Assembly: GCA_037962975.1 (NCBI GenBank)
Contig: CM075676.1
Location: 94,620,001-94,684,000, forward strand
Reading direction: 5' to 3'
DNA: 64,000 nucleotides
From: Clitoria ternatea
Lineage: Eukaryota; Streptophyta; Magnoliopsida; Fabales; Fabaceae
Under the pieces are notes generated by a model. That model worked only from the letters and a program-made list of their open reading frames with translations, was not told the origin of the DNA and searched no databases. Made by a program: the position numbers and the translations under genes. This document shows, piece after piece, positions 36,715 to 54,540 of the stretch; the stretch's first letter is position 1; each line of letters opens with the position of its first letter.

Positions 36715-37290
36715 TTCGCAACCGGTGTAAAATCTCCAAGTCTCTATCTTTTGCATCGGTTCAGCTGGAATTCGGTATTATATTACACTAGTTCAACGGG
36801 AACACAGTGCCTTTAACTGTAAGGTCCAAAGTCTTCCAATACGTCAGCTCAGGGACAGGTGATGGTGGTAGCTACAAGGACTCTCCGATGCTTTTGTTAG
36901 TATGGATTCAAAAGAAACTGGAGTCGTAAGAGTAATAAATAACTTACTTAATTCTTCATAAGTGATTATATATATAGCCTTTGTTGAGTTCCAACTTGTG
37001 ATTTGACATATGACAGGTGATTAGACTCTGTCCAATCAAGTTGCATCCTATGTTCTAATGGTTTAACTTTTTAGTAGGCTTTTGACCGGTATCCGCCAAT
37101 AGGCATATCAGTCATAAAGGGTGTCGACCTAATGCCATCTTTCTGGACTGGTGTTTTTTTTACCTTAAGTGTCATCCCTAAGGCTTGAACTTGTGAGACT
37201 TTGCTTAAATTCTATTTGTCAAAACGAGTTTACAGCTTATGGTTTATAGTTTGTTTGTTATGACTTTTCAGGTAATTTATAACTTATCAC
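36715..37290 (-). repeat. LTR-like fragment
   Basis: On the minus strand a TATATATA run (about 36970) is followed ~75 bp later by GCATCGGAGAGTCC and a TAGCTACCACC stretch (about 36900-36865). This is the R/U5 signature (GAGCxTCGGAG) seen in many plant Gypsy LTRs. No termini or internal coding region were found. Confidence 0.4.
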
Positions 37291-38154
37291 TTTTTCAGGT
37301 TACTTATTGAAATAGAGCACGTTGATAAAACGGGCGGAAGTAATGTTAAGAGACTCTAAGGGTCCATTTTGTGGATAGGATAGGATATGATAAACAACCA
37401 GGACATGATGGGATAAAAACGTGGTCGGGTAAGGGTTGGGCAAGTTAGTATCCTATCTAATGTTGGTGTACAGTAAGATAAAAGTTAAATAAGCTAATTA
37501 TTATTAATAAACCAATGTTGTTAGACTCGAGGGCTAGATAAACTTGTTTGGGTCCTGTAGACTTACGAGTTAATTCGTAGACTCGCTAGAGTTTACATTT
37601 TGTATTAAAATAATAAAGTACGTATATCTTTAATTAAATAAACTATCATAAAACATAAGAAACAACATATTTTAGTAGCTAACTTCTAAATAAACTATCA
37701 TAAAACATCTGTATGTTTTTACATGCAGATTTTAATGGCTAATTTTTAAACTACTATGAAATGTATAACACCCCCTTTATATATCCGAGATAGATATCTT
37801 TGTAGGTTTACAAAAAAAAAATTGTTCTTTTTGATTCTTTGGAATTCCCTATCTCACACACACAAGGAAGCTACATAACTTGGTTTTTAAAAAAAGCATG
37901 AAAGTGAAAAATTTTGTTTTCCGATATTTGTCTTATAACGACAATATCAATTTTAATAAATCACAAGTTAAGTGATTAGAAGTTACAATACCATGTCTAA
38001 ATAATAAAATATATCAAAGTTTAATACTTGTCTTATTAGAGTTATACGATGCCACAATAAGGTAAATTTAAAACTAGGACTAACTTTAACATTCTACCTC
38101 TGTTGCTATCATGACTGTTCACTTCCTTGTCTTTGAATTATATGACTATGAGTT
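37291..38154. other. AT-rich spacer
   Basis: Contains short tandem-like segments (AAATAAACTATCATAAAACAT occurs twice near 37640-37710). No gene was recognised. Confidence 0.35.
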
Positions 38155-38159
38155 GTATT

Positions 38160-39446
38160 TGTTAGGGAATCTCTAGTACATGAGCAGCAAAAATACAAGG
38201 ATTCCCATAGGATTTGCAAAACGTCATGTTTCAAAGCACTATACATGCACACACAATTAAAAAAATTGTTTTAGGATTACCTCTTGAAGAACACCGAAGC
38301 AGTCATAGTCTCGTCCTTTAGGAGTCTACACGAGAACTCCCACCAGAATCGCAACACTTGCCAACTGCTAGTTTGACAACATGTAGCTCTTGCAACTTTT
38401 GTGAATTTAGGTCCCACTTTTGGGTACATCCTATGAGCATCTTATGCTCTATTTATAGGTTTAGGTTTGACCTAATTTGTTCTCTCTAAAGAGTTGGCTC
38501 CTTACTCATTCTAAATGAGTTAGGCCCAATAGCTTTATTTTAGTTTAACTAAAATAAAACAAAATATTTTTTGATGGGCTTACTCTATGTGTGTGACCCT
38601 ATAGGTAAAATACCCGGTCATATTAATAATAAATTATTTGATTATTAATATAAAACAAGAGCGGCATCTAACAATGCATCATTATGTCTGAATATTATTT
38701 AATATCAACATAACCTATAAGTGATACTTATTTAATATGTTTGTTCCTTTTGTCACGATATCCTAATTGGGCCCAAGGCATGGTCACGTCATCCTTGTAC
38801 GGCCCAATTTATTTTACTTAATATCAGAGTAGACTTGATCTAAATAAATATCTAATATTTATTCTTTCTAGCATAACCATGCGTTTTCTTAGTCTTACTC
38901 CATCAAGTGGCCTATAGATATCACTCCTGTCACATAAGAGAGACAAATCTCATCTACATCACTCATATCCCTATGCATAATTTGTTCATTGCCTAATCAC
39001 AACCCTTATAGTCCTATTGTTACAGAAGACGTTTAATTGTAGTAAAACAATAAACTCCTCATGTAGGAATTGTAGTGACTTCAGGTCGAAGGACTACATA
39101 TATCCTTATCACATTGAGAATCGTTTATGACATTCATGTAACGATTCATGCAACGTTCTCATGGTGGGTCTGTCCAGTACATCATTGCTCTTAATGTGTA
39201 CCCATGTGAAAACTTGATATCATCTATATCTATGATCTGTGAGATCAGGTCATCAATACACTCACACACTAGTCTCAATGTATTTACATATCCCCATGTA
39301 AATACTTGACTAGAGACATTTTAGGAATAACTTTCATATGACCTATTACTCCAAGGATAAATACGTTTTAAAACAATTTTAAACTGAATAAGCAGAAAAA
39401 TGATACAAATGAAAAAACATAAAAGCTCATAGTGCATACACCAACA
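38160..39446 (-). mobile_element. Solo LTR, 1287 bp, with GTATT target duplication
   Basis: The element starts TGTTAGGG and ends ACACCAACA on the plus strand, so both ends carry the TGTT/AACA form of the canonical TG-CA termini. It is flanked by GTATT on each side (38155-38159 and 39447-39451). A promoter-like CCTATAAATAGAG on the minus strand (about 38458-38446) gives its orientation. No internal region or second LTR is present, as expected after recombination between the two LTRs of a full element. The family is not assigned; the length would suit a Copia- or Gypsy-type LTR. Confidence 0.85.
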
Positions 39447-39559
39447 GTATTCTCATCACGTTCTTTCAATTATACAATCAATAATGAGACTTCTTTAATC
39501 TCTTATGGCTACATACTTTTGTATTTATCTGACAATTATGGCCTCTCTATTGCATATGA

Positions 39560-42500
39560 TCATATGATATATTTGGACATATAAATCAAACAAGAAGTGA
39601 GAAACAGAATATAATACTTCACGGATAAGACATATACATAATGGTTTTTGTAAATATAATAATAATATCACTCACAATTACACACAGTCATAATCATATG
39701 AATGCCATGCAATGCTTCCAATGCCATAATTCTTTTTATTTATGCATGTGGGCCTTTTAAAGTCTTATTTTGCATTAGGTCAACCATGAGTTTACACTGT
39801 TCTTTAAATCCGGATAATAACAATATAAGTGTCCTCATGGCATATAAACAACTCAACTGATATGAAATCACTCAGAGACTAGTTAGAGTAAAAAAGTTTA
39901 TTGTGAAAGTACCCAATACTAGAAAGCTACCCCAGGTCACCTGAAGCACCAACTCACACTCTCTCATCCTAAGGTTCAAAATTGAACCTCCTCTAATGTA
40001 CCATCGGTTTCTATAATTTGTCCTCAGATAATCTCACATTTTTTCTCCTTTGAGTTTCATGATGCATAAACTAATTGTGTATTAAGTTGGTTAAAATTTT
40101 TAGAAACTCAATTAACAATTATATCTTTGAAGCCTGTGAATCACGACATAACCACTTTGATAAACTGTACGTTTTCAAGATATCAAATATGTTCCACCAA
40201 TGCAGAAAAATTATAGTACAACATCTTTATCATTCACAAATCAAATCTTGTCAATATTGAATTTCAAAGTTTTAAATACCTCAAATCCTTCTTTAATAAG
40301 CATGTTGGAAAACTCAGAATCAACTTATTTTAATTTGACATTAATTGACGAATCACTTTAAATCATTAACCAAAATACTTGAAATTAGTATATGAAAGTT
40401 TAATAATATTTTTAAATATCTTAAAACCCAATTCTCATAGTTCCAAGAATGTAAACAAATTATTAATATATAATGAAAAATGACTCTTTCATTCAGTAAT
40501 AAAATATCCTAAAACTTTGTATTTTGATAAAATGATTTTTATTATCAATAAACTAAGTAAAAGTCATCTTAAAAATTGTATTTTAAATATATATTTTTCA
40601 ACTAAAAGGACGTTTTTGAGAAAACTCTTATTGTTAAACAAGAATACTTTTTTACATAAATCCAAATAAGTAAAAATTTTATATATTAAAAAAATAAGAA
40701 CAAAAATAATTCCTTAAATGAAATTTGAATAAACATTAAGAAGTAAAAATGCAAGGAGTAAGAGATAAGTAAATTCTTACTGAATTTGAGCTTTCCGTCA
40801 TATTTGCTACATGCTCACTCTCCACATCTACACAAAATTATCATTCGTAAGTCAATCAAATAAAAATAACACAACCATCATACATAATCATCACAATTTC
40901 ATTTAAAGTGTCTTAGTTATTAATGTCCATAATATTAAATCTTAATTGTTCAGTCATGACATTATTTGGTCCATATCAAGTCCAAAATAGTTCAATAGTC
41001 ATATGAGTCTATCATAGTCCAATCATCGCATAGTTTACCTCTGTCCATGCAAGGTCATAATAGTCGAATCATCATATATTAAGGTCATTGTCAAGTCCAA
41101 ATAATTTGATTATGCAAGTACATCATAGTCCATACTAGCCATTCAAGATAAGTCATACAAGATATATGTGTTTTAAGTTTCAATTTATTTATTCAAGGTA
41201 GAAATAAATATTACTTTAAAATAGCATAATTGTTTCAAGTTTAAAAGAAGTAGGGGACTCTTCCAATTATCCTTATATCCTTTCATATTATATTCTTATC
41301 TCATCCCCTTTTACCTCTTGAAGTTCGGTCCTCTGTGAATCGTTCGTGCATACTTTGCCTTCGAATTTTAAAACACATTAATACCACCTCACTTTAGTAT
41401 GGAATGCAATATTTAAAAATCCATTTAAAATGAATTTATATATATACATATAATCTCTACACTCATTATTTTAATGAAGTAAAATACATAAAAGTGTATC
41501 ATATTTAATATACTTAATATAAATGTTATATTGCATGAAATAGTTATACAAATTCCATAAAAATCAATATTTTAAACAGTAACTATAAATAACAACCGTG
41601 AATATTAACAGTAAATAGTAATCATGAATAGTAATGATAAACAATGAATAGTAATTAGTAAATAGTAAATAATGAACAACAATTTGTTAAATTGTAAATG
41701 ATAAATAGTATATAGTAAATAGTAACCGATAAAAATAGTAATTCGTAATAGTAATTCACTATTCATAATAGTAACTTACTATTCATAACAGTAACTTACT
41801 ATTCAACATATTAGCTTAAAATAATAATATTATATCCAATACAATAATAAATTTTAAAATGATATAAAAATAATTTTAATAATCATGAAAAGAGTATGAA
41901 AAAAATTATTATTATCTTATAATTTTGGTAGAATCTCTCTTAGTTTAAAAAATATTTTCTTCTATACACTCATTATTATCCCTCTAAGACTACTATATTT
42001 CTAAAATCTTTGGGTTCATATGAAAAATCTATTTTGAAAGCGTTTGTAGTTATAAGGAAAAATATTTACTGTGTGTTTCATTATTTTATTATAAAATTTA
42101 CTATTTAGTTTGAAATTTTCGTTTATGCATAATGACATTCTGTGGGCACACAACAAGTGTATAATTAGGGGTGGTGCAAATAGTCCACTGAAGGCGTGTG
42201 AAAAGTAATTATGTATTATGTACATTTAAAAAATTAAAAGTTAATCTATTTTAAAATATAACGATATCATAATAAACCTTGCTAATTTTAAAAAGAGTAA
42301 TATAAAATTTAAATTCAAAAATTTTTTGTTAAGAAAAATCTATTAGTGCCTTTTCGGTTCCGCCAGAATTGGTAAATATTACATTTTTACTCAAACCAAT
42401 ATTTTTAGATAAATCTACTTGTAATATATTTTTCTTAAATTTTTTATAATTTAACTCCACACTCTTGTAAAAATATTTTATTTTAGGTAACTTTTTACGA

Positions 42501-42900
42501 ATATAAAATTAATCAAAATATATTATTTTTCAAGATATTTTCAAAAATTCATAGTAAAATTCCAGAGATTTACAAATATTATGATTATCAAAAAGTTCTA
42601 AAGGACCATAGTCTAATTCCTTTAAAATTCTAATTTAAAAATTTCAATAGTAATTTAAGCCTAAATATATAGAAGTAAATGTAAAAATAAAAACAGTGAA
42701 AAATATAAATCTCAACTTTAAAATTTATTCAAAATAGTTTCTTAAACTTTAAAACCACTTCATTTATTTTAAAATTCTCATTCTAATTAAATTTCTCAAA
42801 AATAGTATAATTACTTTTAAAATATATTACTTTATTTCCTGATGATCAAAAGTAAATATATCTATATTTTATTAAATTACAAATTTTTTCATAAGAGTTC
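39560..42900 (-). repeat. Copy B of the ~3-kb dispersed repeat, inverted relative to copy A
   Basis: The reverse complement matches 1-3115 in collinear blocks: 39590-39620 with 3055-3090, 39800-40060 with 2620-2860, 40060-40260 with 2390-2600, 41580-41820 with 1050-1280, and 42300-42640 with 255-600. The divergence is considerable, with indels throughout, so the two copies are old. Near 39730-40030 both share the block around a GTAGCTCCCTAGTG-like sequence (in copy B, CTAGAAAGCTACCCCAGG). Confidence 0.65.
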
Positions 42901-44532
42901 TCACTAACAGGTGAGTAATAAATGAAATTGTGTCATTAATAAATTATGTAATCACAGTAAAAATAATATTTTGCTAGTATTAGATGAAATAAATATAGGT
43001 ACCAAAATCTCATAATTAAAATAGTTAATTAGTTAATGATAAACTAATTAATAGTAAACATTTCACAAATACGATTATAATGGTGGTCACTAGTGTGATT
43101 AAAGAAAAGAAAAACATTTGAATCGTAAAAACTTGTGAAACATGAATCATCTGCCTTGCGCAATAAACTAATTTTGAGAGTATTGACGATTCTATATACT
43201 TTATCTTGTTTAGGATAAGTATGTATCTCACATCAATTAGATATTAAAACCTATATATTATTCAGGTAGAAAATTAAATGTTATAAAATGAACAACATGA
43301 AATGATTTTCACAGTTTCATCAACGTATCATTTAACTATGACTCTATGACCGTTGACTCTTGTTTGACATGAATCTAGACTAAAAAGAAAAAAAGGCAAT
43401 GAAGTTTTAAAAAAAACAATTGTTTAGGGTTTGATTATCCTAAATTTGATTAGTTATTCAAAATGATATTGTTTTATGGTAAAGTGATGATTTTTTTCCA
43501 ACTCAAATTTGTAGTTTAACTCATGAGATCACATGAGTTTAGATAGTTTGATTAGACACGAGTTTCATAAATAATAACTAGTATAGGTTGATGGACTTAT
43601 AAACTCGTTCAAGTTTACGAGTTATCTAACGGGATTGATAACCATGAAAATACCATTATTATTATTATTATTATTATGTTGTATCATCATCCTATCATGT
43701 ACTTTCCTAATCTAATTTTTCCTCATGATTAAACTTACAAATGACCAATAAGATATGATAAATAAACTTATCAATATACGATAGCTTAACCTATCTTGTC
43801 ATTCCTATTTCGTCCACCAAATGAACCCTAAATGACATAAAATATATAATTACATGAGAAGTCAAACTTGTCATAAAAATATATAAGGATGAGAATGATT
43901 AATAAGTAATTAATGATGAAACTCACAACTTTTAAAAAGTTATAAACTATAGTAGTTTTTTTTAAAAATGGGCATAACCATCCTCTATTTTGTGTTCATT
44001 AAACAATTAGAATTGAGTCGTTTACTAATGTCATGACATACCTTAAGACTGAATAAACGTTTATATAAATATTTACAGTTACATATAATCTATCAATAAG
44101 ATCTTTTTATCGTTGAACTTAAAACTTAATGTGACGTTATAACTGCAAGTTTAATTATTTACCAATTAACCAATTTTGATCAATGATTTTAGTTTTTCGA
44201 AAAGTTATAAATTTTATTGAAAAAAAGCCATGGTTAAGGAGAAAATGAACCAATACAAGAAGAAAATGAAAGAAATTAACAAAGAAGTATGATGCATTAA
44301 CCATGGTTAAGGAGGGGGAGGATGGTGGTAGGTGGATTTGACCAGTCTGGGTTGGTGGGCGTTGGTTCAGTGAAGCATTGTTTCCCTCCCAACAATATAA
44401 CTCCCCTCCTTTCCCCCACCCATTTCTTTCTTCAGAGTCTCTCTCTCTCACTATTCCCAACTACTTTGCGTTGCACCCACCAACTCCCAAGACAGAGAGA
44501 CTCTTTCCTCCTTCAATTCAATTCTCACCATC
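42901..44532. other. Intergenic region and promoter of the P450 reductase gene
   Basis: AT-rich until about 44290. The last ~130 bp before the ATG are pyrimidine-rich (CTCCCCTCCTTTCCCCCACC; CTCTCTCTCTCACT), as in many plant core promoters and 5' leaders. No convincing TATA box was fixed. Confidence 0.45.
43655..43677. repeat. (ATT)n microsatellite
   Basis: About seven and a half uninterrupted ATT triplets. Confidence 0.9.
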
Positions 44533-49490
<4,958 letters not shown>

Positions 49491-50028
49491 TGAATCTGAA
49501 TGCAAGTTGAAGATAATAAAACGCGTGAAGATCTGAGTTGTGAGTAGAAGGAAGATATTGGAAGAGGGCCTTATTTGCGCTGCCTTCCATTAGTGCCCTC
49601 AAAGAGAGGCGGGCTACTTGTTGCCATCACAGCAACATTACATTACCTATGATATATGATTCTTTTTCACTATATTTTCAGATGGATTCTTTTTTGTTCA
49701 TGTAATTTATATATGTTGTTTATACCTAGACTATAACTTAGCTTTCTTGTATTGTATGAACCTATAAGAAAGGTTCAGGAGGCGCAGACAATTCCTTGTA
49801 TTGCATGAACCATAAAAAAATGTTTGGAGATCAAGAAACTATCATTCTTGCAACTGTTATTTAAATAGCCTAAAAATTGTTTGGAGATGAAAATACTATC
49901 ATTCTTGCTTGCAGTGCAGTTGATAATCGGATCCGCTACAATTTTCATTTTCCAAATTATTCAACGTTTATAATTTCTTTGAGCACGTAAACATTTTCTT
50001 TAATTTTTCAGCCTAGAAGTGGATGCAA

Positions 50029-50110
<82 letters not shown>

Positions 50111-50308
50111 GCCGTTAATTATTTTGTTGTGAGGTAGATTATGAAAAGCAATAGTAAGAGCTTTACATTTTTTTTGGGGATGAAGCGTGACTATGGATCA
50201 AGTTCATAGATGCCCATTTTACGAATGTAAATGGAAAGACAAGAACCTTAAACACGGTATAAAATCGTTATCCAAAAAAAAAAAACAGTATAAAATCTAT
50301 GTTAATAA
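49491..50308. other. 3' flank of the P450 reductase gene
   Basis: It should contain the 3' UTR; AATAAAA occurs at about 49514, and the sequence turns AT-rich after 49650. A compound microsatellite lies inside it. Confidence 0.5.
50031..50108. repeat. Compound microsatellite (CT)18 (AT)21
   Basis: A pure CT run at 50031-50066 passes directly into a pure AT run at 50067-50108. It lies about 540 bp after the reductase stop codon. Confidence 0.97.
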
Positions 50309-50317
50309 ATATTTTAA

Positions 50318-50655
50318 GGCTTAAGGGTAAATTTAGCCTCTAACAAATTTTAGATTTTGGTACGACCTTTTGGAATAATTTTTTTCAGTTTAAGATCCAT
50401 GTAATATTTTTTTTGTTAGTATTACACGTCTGTCGTTAACAGATTCTGTTAAGTGCTGATGTGTAACTCCTGTTTATGTCACTGGATGCACACATGACAT
50501 GTGACTCATTTTTTAATGTTGAGTAGGATTGAATGAATAATTAATTAAGATTATTTAAGATTGAATGAAGTTAATTATAATATTAAAGAATTGAGGGTTA
50601 GTTTTTTTTTAAAAGAAAAGTAAAAAGGTTTTTTGCTTCCTCTTCCTCATGTCTT
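50318..50655 (+). repeat. MULE left terminal inverted repeat
   Basis: It matches the reverse complement of 56712-56952, ending with GCTTCCTCTTCCTCATGTC. It is about 95 bp longer than the right copy because of a segment at roughly 50400-50500 (with TGTTAACAGA-type motifs) that is missing on the right. Confidence 0.9.
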
Positions 50656-53611
50656 ATCCATTCAACTCTCGCGTGTGAGTTTACCTATGAAAAAGAAGAC
50701 AAGGAATCGTTGTACCAAAGCGCAATCCAGTGGTTAGTGGAGGTGTGTGTGTCTGGTGGCAAAAGTGTTGCGCGTGCATTAAGAGAGCTACAATACAGGT
50801 AAGATTCCTTACGTTTTTAGTGCAAAGTTAGAATTGTTTTTTGTTAGTGGGGACCATGAAAGGTTTATATTATTGTTGTTTATGAACCCTAACTGAAACG
50901 TAGTGTAATACTCTATTAATGGGCATGTGTAATATGACTTTTTTTCCAACAAACAAGCGATGAGTTTTGTTGTTTTTTTATCACAAGGGCAAATTTACTG
51001 GTGGCCTACCAATGGAGTACATAGAGAATGGAATTATAGTTTTCCTTAACATTGATATTGATAGGTGGTCTTATTATGAATGTGAGTCTCTAGTTAGAGA
51101 ATTGAGTTATAGTAGGGAAAACTTTAAAATGTGGTGGCAAAAGCCTAGATGGTGATTTGGTGTTGGAGTTAGCAGATAAAGAGGGAACAAGGGGGTGAGA
51201 AAAATGTTGTAGGGACCAAAGATGGCCCAGTTCAGAAGGTTGGAAGGACCAAATCTAGCCCAAGGTGAGGCTATTTAGGTCGCCCAAGAAGGCTGTTACT
51301 AGAAAGAAAAATTACAAAAGTGTTAAGGAAAATTTGTTTGGCCATAGGTGTGGACAAGAAAATGAGGGGAAAGAGGGGGTAGAATCTGAAAGAGTTGTTG
51401 ATGTTAAGGGTGCTAACACTAGTACTGGGAGGAAAAATGGTATTTAATCAGGGGAGAATGAGAACCAATGAGGGAGTCAGAATGTAGGTGTTGAGGTTCA
51501 AGGTGCTGATACTGGGAATGGGGGGGGGGGGAGAGGGGCTAGAATTTGAAAAGGGTGATGATGTTCAGGTGTTGAAGCTGTTACTGATAGGATAAAGGGT
51601 GTTGAAGTTGTTTCTGATAGGAGGGAGAGGGTTGAATCATGTATGAATGAGAACTAAGGGGAGTCAGAATGTACATGTTGAGGACATGGGTTTAGGTAAT
51701 GAGAACCAGGGTAATGAGGATGCTGATGACAAACAGGAGTTAATGGGGAGGATGGATCTCCGCAACATGATGAAGGTGTTTGTTTGGGTGCAGATTGGTG
51801 CAGTTTTGTAGATGAAGAGTAGTATGGTATCATTGACATGGATTATGAGATAGATGAAGTTAGGTTATGTGGATTCAGAAGAGGATGGGGATGATGGTGA
51901 TTTCCAGTTTCAGGCATTTGATGAGGACAAGTTAGGGAGGAAGTTTAAACTCAAGTTGGACATGGAGTTCAGTTAAATGGTTCGGTTCAGGCAAGCTATA
52001 TTGAAGTATAATGTGCATATAGGAAAATAAATGAAATATGTCAAGAATGAGCCATACAAGTGTAGAGTTGTTTGCAGTCAAGTTGGATGCTTATGGCTAG
52101 CCTTTGCAAGTCGGGTTGGGAGGACAAAAATTATTAGTTGAAGACATTCATGAATAATTATACATGTGGCAGGGTTTTTGAGAACAAGAATGTTAATGCT
52201 AGGTGAGTTGCAAAAGTGATTTTGCCAAAGATAAAGAGTAATAGCAATATGAAGCTAGAGGAGATTAAGGCTGAGTTGAGGCTTAGTCATCAGGTAAGGG
52301 TAACTAACTAAACAACATATAATGCCAGAAGAATGACAATTGAGATGATGGAAGAAGAGGCCAATAAACCGTATGAACTCCTTTGGAACTATGGTGCTGA
52401 GCTGAGGAGAGTTAGTAATGGGGTTACTACTTGCAAGCTTCAACTAGTTACCCCAGATAATGGTTTGCAACCAAGGTTTAAGAGTTACTACCTATTTCTT
52501 GATGCCTGTAAGAAGGGTTTCATTAGTGGATGTAGGTCATTCATAGAAGTTGATGGATGTCATTTGAAGACAACACATGGTGGAATCCTCTTAACAGCTG
52601 TAGGTAGGGATGCCAATGATCAGTATTTTTCACTAGTTGTGGGTGTTGTGGAAGTTGAAAACAAGGAAGCTTGGACATGGTTTCTTACCTTATTGATGGA
52701 GGACATTGGAGTACATAGAAGATATGTTTTTATTTTAGATCAACAAAAGGTATGTATCTTTTTTTTATAATTAATTGTGATCTTAATATGGTATGCAGAT
52801 TAATGGTCTGAACTTAGGGTTGTTGAATTTCCTCTGTAGGGACTGCTGTAAGCCATTGATGACTTGAACTTAGGGTCTGAACACAGATACTGCGTAAAAC
52901 ACCTACATAGCAACCTGAAAAAGAAGTTTGGTGGGGGAGCATTGTTGAAGAAATTAATGATGGGGGTAAGTAAGGCCACATATATGAAGGTATGATGATA
53001 ATGCAACATAAATGAATTATTTAGGATTTTCAGTGTTTAAGGTTTGGTAGTTTGAACTTTTATCACGTGTTTATAGGCATGGGAGTCAAAACTGAATCAG
53101 ATCAAGGACTTGGATGAAGAGGCTTAGGAATGGTTGATGGCTTTGTCTAAAGATGCTTGGTGTAGGCACTAATTCTCACGTTACCCCAAATATAACGTGG
53201 TTATGAACAACCTTTGTGAAGCATTTAATAGTGTCATCCTACTAACAAGAGAGAAACCCATTCTGAGTATGTTGGAGTGGATAAGGACTTATATCATGGT
53301 CAGATTTGCGAGGCTGAGGACCAAAGTTATCAACATCAAAGGATAAGCCACGCCTAAGCCCATGAAGAGGTTGAATAGAGAGTAACAGTTTTTTGCCAAT
53401 TGGTTCCCATAGTGGTCTGGAGGTGGGATATTTGAAGTTACACATGCAATGTTCAATGAGAAGTTTGTCGTTGATCTTGACAAAAGGAGTTGTGCATGTG
53501 AATGGTGGGTACTTGTAGGATACTGTAACGCCCCGGCCGCTTTTCAGGAATGAACGACTCGCCCTACAGACCAACACGAGACCTTTCCAATGTGCTTTTG
53601 TCCTCACTCAC

Positions 53612-53690
53612 AGAACTTCCCAGGAGGTCACCCATCCCAGAATTACTCCAAGTTAAGCACGCTTAACTTTGGAGTTCTTAAGTGATAGGC
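53612..53690 (-). other. 5S-rRNA-like segment in TRIM LTR (right-hand LTR, read on minus strand)
   Basis: The reverse complement reads GAACTCCAAAGTTAAGCGTG, then GGAGTAATTCTGGGATGGGT and GACCTCCTGGGAAGTTC. These correspond to the A-box, intermediate element and C-box of the plant 5S gene's internal promoter. It is not a 5S gene, because the 5' and 3' arms are missing or altered. Confidence 0.88.
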
Positions 53691-53837
53691 CACCGAAAAG
53701 ACTAATGCATTTGTTGGTATAGGTAGTACGAATTCATTTCTTTAAGCTATCCTCGACTGTATAGTCCCATACCTATACAGTCTTTGGATCCCTCTCATTC
53801 TGGTATGTATTCGGTTCGTTCATGTGTCCCTCCCACT

Positions 53838-54011
53838 GGAAGCCTGCCAGGAGCCGCTCCTTGTCCGTGCCTATGCACCGGCGATCACTCCCCGCCCTCA
53901 ACAGTGCCCGGGATGTCACATTCCCCGCTGGAAGCCTGCCAGGAGCCGCTCCTTGTCCGTGCCCATGCACCGGCGATCACTCCCCGCCCTCAACAGCGCC
54001 GGGATGTCACA
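53838..54011. repeat. Two ~84-bp direct repeats inside the TRIM LTR
   Basis: CTGGAAGCCTGCCAGGAGCC through GGGATGTCACA occurs twice in tandem at the end of the plus-strand LTR copy, and again in the 54364-54861 copy. The overlapping proline-rich ORFs here come only from this GC-rich repeat. Confidence 0.85.
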
Positions 54012-54460
54012 TGCCCACCAGCTTCCGCCTGGTTCGTCCCCGAACCATACCGTACTAGGAGAGGCTAGGCTTTGATACCACTGTAACGCCCCGGCCGCTT
54101 TTCAGGAATGAACGACTCGCCCCACAGACCAACACGAGACCTTTCCAATGTGCTTTTGTCCGGCGATCACTCCCCGCCCTCAACAGTGCCCGAGATGTCA
54201 CATTCCCCGCTGGAAGCCTGCCAGGAGTCGTTCCTTGTCCGTGCCCATGCACCGGCGATCACTCCCCGCCCTCAACAGCGCCGGGATGTCACATGCCCAC
54301 CAGCTTCCGCCTGGTTCGTCCCCGAACCATACCGTACTAGGAGAGGCTAGGCTTTGATACCACTGTAACGCCCCGGCCGCTTTTCAGGAATGAACGACTC
54401 GCCCCACAGACCAACACGAGACCTTTCCAATGTGCTTTTGTCCACACTCACACACTTCCC

Positions 54461-54540
54461 GAGAACTTCCCAGGAGGTCACCCATCCCAGAATTACTCCA
54501 AGTTAAGCACGCTTAACTTTGGAGTTCTTAAGTGATAGGC
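54461..54540 (-). other. 5S-rRNA-like segment in the other outer TRIM LTR
   Basis: It is the same block as at 53612-53690, with an extra CACACTTCCCGA-type stretch beside it. The middle LTR (54082-54293) has lost this block through a ~276-bp deletion. Confidence 0.88.

Noticed and set aside
53612..53690. A genuine 5S rRNA gene
   Set aside because: Only the internal promoter core matches; it lies inside a TRIM LTR repeated twice, so it is a Cassandra-type feature.
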